Origin: Pseudomonas piscis
Lineage (GTDB): Bacteria; Pseudomonadota; Gammaproteobacteria; Pseudomonadales; Pseudomonadaceae
DNA length: 64,000 nucleotides
Assembly: GCF_009380155.1 (NCBI RefSeq)
Contig: NZ_WHUV01000004.1
Location: 248,001-312,000, forward strand
Direction of reading: 5' to 3'
Position numbers and translations under genes: made by a program. Shown here piece by piece: positions 24,011 through 32,747 of the stretch (its first letter is position 1; the number at the start of each line of letters is the position of its first letter). The notes under the pieces are model-generated. The model worked only from the letters and a program-made list of their open reading frames with translations. It made no database searches and was not told the DNA's origin.

Positions 24011-24034
24011 AAAGGCCTCCCGAAGGAGGCCTTT
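24011..24034 (-). terminator. Intrinsic terminator of glnA
   Basis: Perfect 10-bp stem AAAGGCCTCC (24011-24020) / GGAGGCCTTT (24025-24034) with a CGAA tetraloop. On the minus strand it continues TTTTTCATT. It lies about 30 nt after the glnA stop. Confidence 0.9.
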
Positions 24035-24065
24035 CGATCACGCCGCTTGCGCGAGCGCTACCGGA

Positions 24066-25472
24066 TCAGCAGCTGTAGTACAGCTCGTATTCCAGTGGGT
24101 GCACGAAGGTGCGGACCTTGATCTCTTCTTCGCTTTTCAGGGCGATGTAGGCGTCGATGAAGTCGTCGCTGAAAACGCCGCCTTTGGTCAGGAACGCACG
24201 GCCCTTGTCCAGCTCTTCCAGGGCTTCCTTCAGGCTGCCGCAAACTTGCGGGATCTCTTTGGCCTCTTCAGGCGGCAGGTCGTACAGGTTCTTGTCCGCG
24301 GCATCGCCTGGGTGGATCTTGTTCTGGATACCGTCCAGGCCGGCCATCAGCAGTGCGGCGAAGCACAGGTACGGGTTGGCAGCCGGGTCCGGGAAGCGTG
24401 CTTCGATACGGCGGGCCTTGGGGCTCGACACGTAAGGGATGCGGATCGAAGCGGAGCGGTTACGGGCCGAGTAGGCCAGCATCACTGGAGCTTCGAAGCC
24501 TGGCACCAGGCGCTTGTAGGAGTTGGTGGCCGGGTTGGTGAAGCCGTTCAGGGCCTTGCCGTGCTTGATGATGCCGCCGATGAAGTACAGGGCGGTATCG
24601 GACAGGCCGGCATAACCTTCACCAGCGAAGGTGTTCTTGCCGTCTTTCCAGATCGACATGTGTACGTGCATGCCCGAGCCGTTGTCGCCGTACAGCGGTT
24701 TTGGCATGAAGGTGGCGGTGCGGCCATAGGCGTCGGCCACGTTGTGCACCACGTACTTCAGGGTCTGGGTTTCGTCGGCCTTCTTCACCAGGGTGTTGAA
24801 CTTGACGCCGATTTCGTTCTGGCCGGCAGTCGCCACTTCGTGGTGGTGGACTTCGACGGTCAGGCCCATTTCTTCCAGTGCGTTGCACATGGAGGTACGG
24901 ATTTCGTGGTCATGGTCGAACGGTGGCACGGGGAAGTAGCCGCCCTTGATGCCTGGACGGTGGCCCTTGTTGCCGCCTTCCACGTCCTGGTCGGACATCC
25001 ACGAGCCTTGTTCGGAGTAGATCTTGAACATCGAGCCGGAGATGTCGGACTTGAACTTCACCTGGTCGAAGATGAAGAACTCAGGCTCTGGACCTGCGAA
25101 TACGGTGTCGCCGATACCGGTGGCCTTCAGGTGCTCTTCGGCGCGCTTGGCGATCGCCCGTGGGTCACGGTCGTAGCCCTGCATGCTCGAAGGCTCGATG
25201 ATGTCGCACACCAGGATCAGGGTCGGCTCTTCGGTGAACGGGTCGAGCACGGCGGTCTCGTCGTCCGGCATCAGGATCATGTCGGAGGCTTCGATGCCTT
25301 TCCAGCCAGCGATGGAGGAACCATCGAACATCTTGCCCGCTTCGAAGAAGTCCTCATCCAGCGCATCACGAGCCGGCATGGTCACGTGATGTTGAGTGCC
25401 CTTGGTGTCCGTGAAGCGCAGATCAATCCACTTGACGTCATGATCTTTGATGAGTTGAACCGACTTCGACAT
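24066..25472 (-). CDS. glnA: GlnA, type I glutamine synthetase
   Basis: A 468-residue enzyme making glutamine from glutamate, ammonia and ATP. It shows FTDTKGTQHHVTMP, FDGSSIAGWKGI, the NAGPEPEFF-type signature FAGPEPEFFIFD, the ATP loop KPLYGDNGSGMHVHMS, and NLYDLPPEE near the adenylylation loop with its Tyr, marking a GSI-beta enzyme controlled by GlnE. The gene is monocistronic between its own sigma-54 promoter and terminator. Confidence 0.98.
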   Translation of the reverse strand: MSKSVQLIKDHDVKWIDLRFTDTKGTQHHVTMPARDALDEDFFEAGKMFDGSSIAGWKGIEASDMILMPDDETAVLDPFTEEPTLILVCDIIEPSSMQGYDRDPRAIAKRAEEHLKATGIGDTVFAGPEPEFFIFDQVKFKSDISGSMFKIYSEQGSWMSDQDVEGGNKGHRPGIKGGYFPVPPFDHDHEIRTSMCNALEEMGLTVEVHHHEVATAGQNEIGVKFNTLVKKADETQTLKYVVHNVADAYGRTATFMPKPLYGDNGSGMHVHMSIWKDGKNTFAGEGYAGLSDTALYFIGGIIKHGKALNGFTNPATNSYKRLVPGFEAPVMLAYSARNRSASIRIPYVSSPKARRIEARFPDPAANPYLCFAALLMAGLDGIQNKIHPGDAADKNLYDLPPEEAKEIPQVCGSLKEALEELDKGRAFLTKGGVFSDDFIDAYIALKSEEEIKVRTFVHPLEYELYYSC

Positions 25473-25572
25473 AGTGTCCTCCGGGGTGGCTTCGGGCTTG
25501 ATGTTGGAGTGCCCTTAGAATGTGGGTGATGCCGGCGCGAATACTCTGCCATGGCAACCTGCCTCACAAGGG

Positions 25573-25588
25573 AGCAAATTGCATGCCA
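25573..25588 (-). promoter_or_regulatory. Sigma-54 promoter of glnA
   Basis: The minus strand reads TGGCATGCAATTTGCT: TGGCA at -24, TTGC at -12 and exactly 10 nt between GG and GC. The predicted start is near 25562, giving a leader of about 90 nt to glnA. Confidence 0.85.
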
Positions 25589-25691
25589 GTGCCCTGGGAT
25601 GGGTTTTGTGCTCCAAAACCACGCTTTGTGCGACCCATGGCAACGAACGCCGGCTTTTTGCGCACTGCAATGTAGCGCTTATTCGAACGAA

Positions 25692-25708
25692 TGACCCGTT
25701 TTGGTGCA
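25692..25708. promoter_or_regulatory. NtrC-type site upstream of glnA
   Basis: TGACCCGTTTTGGTGCA has an exact right half TGGTGCA and a 4/7 left half of the NtrC palindrome. It lies 105-120 nt upstream of the glnA sigma-54 promoter. The 332-nt divergent gap 25473-25804 also holds the thiI promoter. Confidence 0.6.
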
Positions 25709-25756
25709 TTGAAAACCTTCTGCACATTAACTGGTTAAACCTTGAGCAATTTCCGC

Positions 25757-25762
25757 TATAAT
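25757..25762 (+). promoter_or_regulatory. -10 element of thiI promoter
   Basis: A consensus TATAAT, 43 nt before the thiI ATG. No good -35 is seen at 16-18 nt upstream (best TTAAAC). Confidence 0.5.
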
Positions 25763-25804
25763 CCGCGCCCCCCTTTTTCGGCTGGCCCAGCGCGCGCTGT
25801 TTTC

Positions 25805-27259
25805 ATGAAACTAATCGTTAAAGTTTTCCCGGAAATCACCATCAAGAGCCGCCCGGTACGGACGCGTTTCATCCGTCAGCTGGCCAAGAACATCCGTGCC
25901 GTGCTCCGCGACCTGGACCCGGCCGTGGTGGTCAATGGTGTGTGGGACAACCTCGAGCTGGAAACCGCCGTCAGCGAGCCCAAGGCCCTGAAGGAGATGA
26001 CCGAACGCCTGCGCTGCATGCCTGGCATCGCGCATTTCCTGCAGGTCGATGAATACCCCCTGGGGGATTTCGACGACATCGTCGCCAAGTGCAAGCAGCA
26101 CTTCGGCCACGCCCTGGAAGGGAAGATCTTCGCCGTGCGCTGCAAGCGTGCCGGCAAGCATGAATTCAGCTCCATGGATGTGGAAAAGTACGTCGGCAGC
26201 CAGTTGCGCCGGCAGTGCGGTGCGGCGGGAATTTCCCTGAAAGAGCCGCAAATCGAAGTGCGGATGGAAATTCGCGACCAACGGTTGTTCGTGATCCACA
26301 GCCAGCACAACGGCATCGGTGGCTACCCGCTGGGCGCCCTGGAACAGACCCTGGTGCTGATGTCCGGCGGCTTCGACTCCACCGTGGCGGCCTACCAGAT
26401 CATGCGCCGCGGCCTGATGGGGCATTTCTGCTTCTTCAACCTGGGCGGTCGTGCCCACGAATTGGGCGTGATGGAAGTCGCGCACTATATTTGGAAGAAG
26501 TACGGCAGCTCCCAGCGCGTGCTGTTCGTCAGCGTGCCGTTCGAGGAAGTGCTCGGCGAGATCCTCGGCAAGGTCGACGACAGTCATATGGGCGTCATCT
26601 TGAAGCGTATGATGTTGCGTGCCGCCTCGAGCATCGCCGAGCGCCTGCACATCGACGCGCTGGTCACCGGCGAGGCGATCTCCCAGGTTTCCAGCCAGAC
26701 CCTGCCGAACCTGTCGGTGATCGACTGCGTGACCGACAAGCTGGTGCTGCGGCCGCTGATCGCCAGCCACAAGCAGGACATCATCGACCTGGCCAACCAG
26801 ATCGGCACCGCCGATTTCGCCAGGCACATGCCGGAATACTGCGGGGTCATCTCGGTGAACCCCAAGACCAATGCCAAGCGCCATCGCGTCGAGCATGAAG
26901 AGAAAGAATTCGACATGGCCGTGCTCGAGCGAGCGATCGAGCGGGCCAAGCTGGTGCCGATCGATCGCGTGATCGACGAGCTGGGCCAGGACCTCAAGGT
27001 CGAGGAAGTCGACGAAGCCCTGGCCGGCCAGATCGTCATCGACATCCGCCATCCGGATGCCCAGGAAGACGATCCGCTGGAACTGCCGGGGATCGAAGTG
27101 CAAGCGCTGCCGTTCTATGCGGTGAACGCTCGTTTCAAGGAGCTGGACCCCAACCGCCAGTACCTGCTGTATTGCGACAAAGGCGTCATGAGTCGCCTGC
27201 ATGCTCACCATCTGCTCAGCGAGGGACATGCCAATGTGCGCGTTTATAGACCGAGCTAA
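25805..27259 (+). CDS. thiI: ThiI, tRNA 4-thiouridine synthase / thiazole sulfurtransferase
   Basis: A 484-residue long-form ThiI. An N-terminal ferredoxin-like and THUMP region (MKLIVKVFPEITIKSRPVR... to about residue 165) binds tRNA. The PP-loop ATP site is LMSGGFDSTVAAYQ near residue 185. A C-terminal rhodanese domain carries the persulfide Cys in YLLYCDKGVMSR. It makes s4U8 in tRNA and feeds sulfur to thiamine synthesis. An in-frame open stretch of 21 codons upstream contains the promoter, so ATG 25805 is the start. Confidence 0.97.
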   Translation: MKLIVKVFPEITIKSRPVRTRFIRQLAKNIRAVLRDLDPAVVVNGVWDNLELETAVSEPKALKEMTERLRCMPGIAHFLQVDEYPLGDFDDIVAKCKQHFGHALEGKIFAVRCKRAGKHEFSSMDVEKYVGSQLRRQCGAAGISLKEPQIEVRMEIRDQRLFVIHSQHNGIGGYPLGALEQTLVLMSGGFDSTVAAYQIMRRGLMGHFCFFNLGGRAHELGVMEVAHYIWKKYGSSQRVLFVSVPFEEVLGEILGKVDDSHMGVILKRMMLRAASSIAERLHIDALVTGEAISQVSSQTLPNLSVIDCVTDKLVLRPLIASHKQDIIDLANQIGTADFARHMPEYCGVISVNPKTNAKRHRVEHEEKEFDMAVLERAIERAKLVPIDRVIDELGQDLKVEEVDEALAGQIVIDIRHPDAQEDDPLELPGIEVQALPFYAVNARFKELDPNRQYLLYCDKGVMSRLHAHHLLSEGHANVRVYRPS

Positions 27260-27398
27260 ATGCCCGGGGCTGTTCGCCTGTGGCTTGCGTCACCGGCCCC
27301 CCGACGCCGCCGTCAAGCTGTAACGGCAAGGCCTGAATCTACTGTCCATCGCTGCCCGCACTGGTCAGCACACCGAATCCTCTGATCGAGATACACAA

Positions 27399-29222
27399 GT
27401 GATCGAAAATCTACGCAACATCGCCATCATCGCCCACGTTGACCATGGTAAGACCACCCTGGTAGACAAACTCCTGCGCCAGTCCGGCACCCTGGAGCGC
27501 AACGAGCTCAACGACGAGCGCGTGATGGACTCCAACGACCAGGAAAAAGAGCGCGGCATTACCATCCTGGCCAAAAACACCGCCATCAACTGGAACGGCT
27601 ACCACATCAACATCGTGGACACCCCCGGCCACGCCGACTTCGGCGGCGAAGTTGAACGCGTAATGTCCATGGTCGACTCCGTGCTGCTGCTGGTCGACGC
27701 TCAAGACGGCCCTATGCCGCAAACCCGTTTCGTGACCAAGAAGGCTTTCGAAGCCGGCCTGCGTCCGATCGTGGTGATCAACAAGGTCGACCGTCCGGGC
27801 GCTCGTCCTGACTGGGTTCTGGACCAGATCTTCGACCTGTTCGACAACCTGGGCGCTACCGAAGAACAGCTGGACTTCAAAGTGGTCTACGCCTCGGCCC
27901 TGAACGGCATCGCCGGTCTGGACCACACCGACATGGCCGAAGACATGACCCCGCTGTACCAGTCGATCGTCGACAACGTACCTGCGCCAAGCGTCGACCG
28001 TGACGGTCCGTTCCAGATGCAGATCTCTGCCCTGGACTACAACAGCTTCCTGGGTGTGATCGGTGTTGGCCGTATCGCCCGTGGTCGCGTCAAGCCGAAC
28101 ACCCCGGTTGTCGCCATCGACACCGAAGGCAAGAAGCGCAACGGCCGTATCCTCAAGCTGATGGGTCACCACGGCCTGCACCGCGTGGACGTTGAAGAAG
28201 CCGCTGCCGGCGACATCGTCTGCATCAGCGGTTTCGAGGAGCTGTTCATCTCCGACACCCTGTGCGACATGAACAACGTCGAAGCGATGAAGCCGCTGAC
28301 CGTCGACGAGCCGACCGTTTCCATGACCTTCCAGGTAAACGATTCGCCGTTCTGCGGTAAAGAAGGCAAGTTCGTGACCTCCCGTAACATCAAGGAGCGT
28401 CTGGACAAGGAACTGCTGTACAACGTTGCCCTGCGCGTTGAAGAAGGCGACTCGGCCGACAAGTTCAAGGTTTCCGGCCGTGGTGAGCTGCACCTGTCGG
28501 TTCTGATCGAAACCATGCGTCGCGAAGGCTTCGAGATGGCTGTAGGCCGTCCGGAAGTGATCATCCGCGAAGTGAACGGCACCAAGCAGGAACCGTTCGA
28601 GAACGTGACCATCGACATCCCTGAAGAATCCCAGGGCAAGGTCATGGAAGAGATGGGCCTGCGTAAAGCCGACCTGACCAACATGGCGCCGGATGGCAAG
28701 GGCCGTGTACGCCTGGAATACAACATTCCAGCCCGTGGTCTGATCGGTTTCCGTAACCAGTTCCTGACCCTGACCAACGGTGCAGGCATCCTGACCTCGA
28801 TTTTCGATCGCTACGACACCATGAAGTCCGGCCACATGTCCGGCCGCCTGAACGGTGTTCTGGTATCGGTTGAAACCGGCAAGGCCCTGACCTACTCCCT
28901 GGAAACCCTGCAGGCGCGCGGCAAGCTGTTCGTCGAGCACGGCCAGGAGATCTACAACGGTCAGATCATCGGCCTGAACAGCCGTGACAACGACCTAGGC
29001 GTGAACCCGACCAAAGGCAAGAAGCTCGACAACATGCGTGCTTCCGGCAAGGACGAGACCATCGCCCTGGTACCACCAGTTCGCCACACCCTCGAGCAGG
29101 CCCTGGAATTCATCCAGGACGACGAGCTGTGCGAAGTGACTCCTAAGTCGATCCGTCTGCGCAAGAAGATCCTCGACGAAGGCGAGCGTACCCGCGCTGC
29201 CAAGAAAGCCAAGTCCAACTAA
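27399..29222 (+). CDS. typA: TypA/BipA ribosome-associated GTPase
   Basis: A 607-residue translational GTPase starting at GTG. G1 is HVDHGKTT, followed by RGITI (switch I), DTPGHADFG (G3) and NKVDRPGA (G4). Domains II, III and V and the BipA-specific C-terminal domain follow; MSGRLNGVLVSVETGKALTYSLETLQ is the typical late block. It functions in ribosome assembly, low-temperature growth and stress. Codon use is strongly biased and has more T-ending codons (GGT, CGT) than neighbours, as in highly expressed genes. Nothing is recognised in the 139 nt before it. Confidence 0.97.
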   Translation: MIENLRNIAIIAHVDHGKTTLVDKLLRQSGTLERNELNDERVMDSNDQEKERGITILAKNTAINWNGYHINIVDTPGHADFGGEVERVMSMVDSVLLLVDAQDGPMPQTRFVTKKAFEAGLRPIVVINKVDRPGARPDWVLDQIFDLFDNLGATEEQLDFKVVYASALNGIAGLDHTDMAEDMTPLYQSIVDNVPAPSVDRDGPFQMQISALDYNSFLGVIGVGRIARGRVKPNTPVVAIDTEGKKRNGRILKLMGHHGLHRVDVEEAAAGDIVCISGFEELFISDTLCDMNNVEAMKPLTVDEPTVSMTFQVNDSPFCGKEGKFVTSRNIKERLDKELLYNVALRVEEGDSADKFKVSGRGELHLSVLIETMRREGFEMAVGRPEVIIREVNGTKQEPFENVTIDIPEESQGKVMEEMGLRKADLTNMAPDGKGRVRLEYNIPARGLIGFRNQFLTLTNGAGILTSIFDRYDTMKSGHMSGRLNGVLVSVETGKALTYSLETLQARGKLFVEHGQEIYNGQIIGLNSRDNDLGVNPTKGKKLDNMRASGKDETIALVPPVRHTLEQALEFIQDDELCEVTPKSIRLRKKILDEGERTRAAKKAKSN

Positions 29223-29235
29223 GACTGGCTGAATG

Positions 29236-29271
29236 AAAAACGCCCCCGGTCGCAAGGCCGGGGGCGTTTTT
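29236..29271 (+). terminator. Intrinsic terminator of typA
   Basis: 14-bp stem AAAAACGCCCCCGG (29236-29249) / CCGGGGGCGTTTTT (29258-29271) with an 8-nt loop, then further T residues. It could also work for the minus strand. Confidence 0.92.
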
Positions 29272-29371
29272 TTATGCCTGGAGAAAACCAGTAGGGACCG
29301 TCTTGCCCGTTACCGGCCAAGACGGTACCTACAACGACAGCGGCGGCAGAGTTGTAGAGGGCGGGCGGGGA

Positions 29372-29830
29372 TCAGAAGCGTTCCAGGGTCCGTCGGCTGG
29401 TGTTGCTCGGGCGTTCCAGGGGCTTGGGCTTGTAGGCGCAGTAGCCTGGGCGCGGGCCGATCTTGGGGTGGTTGCGGCAGGTATCGGGGCGCTTGTCGTA
29501 AATGGTGCACAGGCGGCTCTTGCGGTCCAGATACAGGCAGTCGTTGTTGCTCATGCGCTGCAAGGTGAAGATTTCCGACTTCTGGTTGTAGCGCTCGACG
29601 ATGCCTTCCTTCTGCAGGCGCTTGGCGATGTTCTTCGCCGGCTCGCCCCGCTCGAACTCGTCGACGATGCCGATGCGGATCAGGTCCTTGATCTTCACTT
29701 CCACTGGCAGTGTGCAGCAACTGGACATGCAGGAACCGCACATGGGCGCGGAGTACTTGGCCCAGGTATCGAGGCGATCGATTTCCGCGGCGGCAATCAG
29801 GTTGGAGTTCATCAAGGTGGGTTCCGGCAT
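29372..29830 (-). CDS. YkgJ family cysteine cluster protein
   Basis: A 152-residue protein of the CxxCxxxC zinc/iron-chelatase-like family. Cysteine motifs are MCGSCMSSCC near residue 31, then DCLYLDRKSRLCTIYDKRPDTCRNHP near 97-121 and a late GYC. These suggest metal binding, probably Zn or an Fe-S cluster. Either ATG 29830 or ATG 29812 (MNSNLIAA) could be the start. It is convergent with typA, separated by the terminator and a REP-like inverted repeat (GGACCGTCTTG/CAAGACGGT near 29296-29328). Confidence 0.85.
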   Translation of the reverse strand: MPEPTLMNSNLIAAAEIDRLDTWAKYSAPMCGSCMSSCCTLPVEVKIKDLIRIGIVDEFERGEPAKNIAKRLQKEGIVERYNQKSEIFTLQRMSNNDCLYLDRKSRLCTIYDKRPDTCRNHPKIGPRPGYCAYKPKPLERPSNTSRRTLERF

Positions 29831-30081
29831 GTTTTCGGGGGCGCGCGATCATACCGGGACTGCTGGATTTTTGAACAACTTTGCGTCGGATTTTTCGCAC
29901 TGATGTGCCAGTTATTTCGTGCTGGTACGACCTCTGCTTGCTTTTTCACCGCTGGAGCTGGGGACGGCGCTTTTTGCCCGGTCATTTGAATCAAGGCCGA
30001 ACCAGAGCCTTCACCTCGTGTCAGACCGACTAGGCTCAGTCAATTCCATGCTCACTGTGTATCTCGTCAGAGGTCTTAACG

Positions 30082-32532
30082 ATGACTCAGGAATCCCCTG
30101 TTCGCGACACGGAGGTAGCGGCTTTTCGTGAAGCCGTCTTGACCAAACTCACCTATGCGGTCGGCAAGGACCCGGACCACGCCTTCGACCATGACTGGTT
30201 CGAAGCCATCGCCCTGGCGGCCCGGGACCACATGGTCGATCACTGGATGGATCACACCCGGCAGATCTATCGCCGGGGCCAGAAGCGGGTGTACTACCTG
30301 TCCCTGGAGTTCCTGATCGGCCGCTTGCTGATCGACAGCCTGAGCAACCTCGGGCTGCTGGACGTGGCTCGCGAAGCCCTGTCGGACCTGGGCGTGGACC
30401 TGGAGCGCATTCGCCTGCTGGAGCCCGACGCAGCCCTGGGCAATGGCGGCCTCGGGCGCCTGGCGGCCTGTTTCATGGAAAGCATGTCGACCCTGGGGAT
30501 TGCCGGCCATGGCTATGGCATCCGTTATGAACACGGGTTGTTCCGCCAGGCCATAGTCGACGGCTGGCAGCAGGAGCAGACCGAGCACTGGCTGGACTTC
30601 GGCAACCCCTGGGAGTTCGAGCGTCCCGAGGTGATCTACTCCATAGGTTTCGGCGGCGGTGTCGAGACCGTGGTCGACGAGAGCGGCGCGACCCGCCAGG
30701 TCTGGTGGCCGGCGGAAACCGTGCGGGCGGTGGCCTACGACACCCCGGTGGTGGGTTGGCGCGGTGCCAGCGTCAACACCCTGCGGCTGTGGCGGGCACG
30801 GGCCATGGAGGAGTTGCACCTGGAGCGCTTCAACGCCGGCGACCACTTGGGCGCCGTGGCCGAAGTGGCGCGGGCCGAGAGCATCTCGCGGGTGCTGTAC
30901 CCGGCCGACAGCACCGAGGCTGGCCAGGAGCTGCGCCTGCGCCAGGAATACTTCTTCGTCTCGGCGTCCCTGCAGGATCTGCTGCGCCGGCACAAGAACA
31001 TGCACGATTCGGTGCTCAGCCTCGGCGAGCATGCGGCCATCCAGCTCAACGATACCCACCCGTCGATCGCCGTGGCCGAGCTGATGCGCCAACTGGTGGA
31101 CCTGCATGGCATCGCCTGGGATGCGGCCTGGCAGGTCACCGTGGAAACCCTGGCCTACACCAACCACACCTTGCTGCCAGAGGCCCTGGAGACCTGGCCG
31201 GTGGGCCTGATGGAGCGCCTGCTGCCACGGCACATGCAGATCATCTACCTGATCAACGCCCAGCACATCGATTCGCTCAGGGCCAAGGGCCTGCATGATT
31301 TCGACGTGCTGCGGGCGGTATCGCTGATCGAAGAGGACAACGGCCGCCGGGTACGCATGGGCAACCTGGCGTTCCTCGGCTCCCACAGCGTCAATGGCGT
31401 TTCCGGCCTGCATACCCAGCTGATGCGCAGCACGGTGTTCTCCGAACTGCACAAGCTGTACCCCGAAAGGATCAACAACAAGACCAACGGCATCACCTTC
31501 CGCCGCTGGCTGTACCAGGCCAACCCGCAACTGACCCAGATGCTGGTGGACGCCCTGGGCCCCGAGCTGCTCGACAGCCCCGAGGACCGGCTGCTGGCGC
31601 TCGAGCCCCTGGCCGACAAGCCGGCGTTTCGCAAGCAGTTCGCCGAGCAGCGCCTGCACAGCAAGCGGGCCCTGGCGGCAATCATCCATGAGCGCCTGGG
31701 GATCGCGGTCAACCCGGCGGCGATGTTCGATGTGCAGGTCAAGCGTATCCACGAGTACAAGCGCCAGTTGCTCAACCTGCTGCATACCGTGGCGCTCTAC
31801 CAGGCGATCCGCGCCGAGCCGGAAACCGACTGGGTGCCCCGGGTGAAGATCTTCGCCGGCAAGGCCGCCGCCAGCTATCACCAGGCCAAGCTGATCATCA
31901 AGCTGGCCAACGATATCGCCCGCACGGTGAACAACGACCCTACGGTGCGTGGCTTGCTCAAGGTGGTGTTCCTGCCCAACTACAACGTCAGCCTGGCGGA
32001 AAGCATCATTCCCGCCGCCGACCTGTCGGAGCAGATCTCCACCGCCGGTTTCGAGGCCTCGGGCACCAGCAACATGAAGTTCGGCCTCAACGGCGCCTTG
32101 ACCATCGGCACCCTGGACGGCGCCAACGTCGAGATGTGCGAGCGGGTCGGGGCCGAGCACATGTTCATCTTCGGCCTCACCGCCCAGCAGGTGGAGGCAC
32201 GCAAGCGCAACGGCGAGTTCAGCGCGGCGCCGGATATCGCCGCGTCCCACCGGCTCAACGATGTCCTGCAGGCGATCCGTGGCGGGGTGTTCTCCCCGGA
32301 CGATCCGTCGCGCTACACCGGCCTGGTGGATTCGCTGGTGGACCATGACCGGTTCCTGGTCTGCGCCGACTTCGATGCCTACTGGAATGCCCAGGCCCGG
32401 GTCGAGGAGCGCTGGCACGATTCCAAGGAATGGTGGCGCTCGGCGGTGCTCAACAGTGCGCGAATGGGCTGGTTCTCTTCGGACCGGACCATTCGCGAGT
32501 ACGCCACGGAGATTTGGAAGGCCCTGGAGTAA
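30082..32532 (+). CDS. glgP: GlgP, glycogen/alpha-glucan phosphorylase
   Basis: An 816-residue GT35 phosphorylase releasing glucose 1-phosphate from alpha-glucans. It shows VYYLSLEFLIGRLL, ALGNGGLGRLAACFMESM, QLNDTHPSIAVAELMR, FDVQVKRIHEYKRQLLN and the PLP-lysine block EASGTSNMKFGLNGALTIGTLDGANVE (Lys in NMKF). It stands alone here, apart from other glg genes. An AGAGG site is 11 nt before the ATG. The 250 nt upstream hold no feature I can identify. Confidence 0.97.
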   Translation: MTQESPVRDTEVAAFREAVLTKLTYAVGKDPDHAFDHDWFEAIALAARDHMVDHWMDHTRQIYRRGQKRVYYLSLEFLIGRLLIDSLSNLGLLDVAREALSDLGVDLERIRLLEPDAALGNGGLGRLAACFMESMSTLGIAGHGYGIRYEHGLFRQAIVDGWQQEQTEHWLDFGNPWEFERPEVIYSIGFGGGVETVVDESGATRQVWWPAETVRAVAYDTPVVGWRGASVNTLRLWRARAMEELHLERFNAGDHLGAVAEVARAESISRVLYPADSTEAGQELRLRQEYFFVSASLQDLLRRHKNMHDSVLSLGEHAAIQLNDTHPSIAVAELMRQLVDLHGIAWDAAWQVTVETLAYTNHTLLPEALETWPVGLMERLLPRHMQIIYLINAQHIDSLRAKGLHDFDVLRAVSLIEEDNGRRVRMGNLAFLGSHSVNGVSGLHTQLMRSTVFSELHKLYPERINNKTNGITFRRWLYQANPQLTQMLVDALGPELLDSPEDRLLALEPLADKPAFRKQFAEQRLHSKRALAAIIHERLGIAVNPAAMFDVQVKRIHEYKRQLLNLLHTVALYQAIRAEPETDWVPRVKIFAGKAAASYHQAKLIIKLANDIARTVNNDPTVRGLLKVVFLPNYNVSLAESIIPAADLSEQISTAGFEASGTSNMKFGLNGALTIGTLDGANVEMCERVGAEHMFIFGLTAQQVEARKRNGEFSAAPDIAASHRLNDVLQAIRGGVFSPDDPSRYTGLVDSLVDHDRFLVCADFDAYWNAQARVEERWHDSKEWWRSAVLNSARMGWFSSDRTIREYATEIWKALE

Positions 32533-32747
32533 GCCCGCCGGCCAAGCGCTGGAACTGTGAGCAAGGCCCGGCGTTCGCCGGGCCTTGTCGATATACTGGG
32601 CAGCGTTTTTGTCTCGGCCCGTGCCTCGTTGCTCGTGCCCGGCTTCCAATGGCAATGGCGGCCCCGCACAGGCAGGGCCGCGGCCGAAGCGGTAAAACAA
32701 CAACAGCTGGACCTGTCCGTTACCGGACTGTTTAGGGATGTCGACAC

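Noticed and set aside
30076..32703. 875-codon ORF antisense to glgP
   Set aside because: The sense strand encodes an unmistakable phosphorylase; the antisense frame has no motifs.
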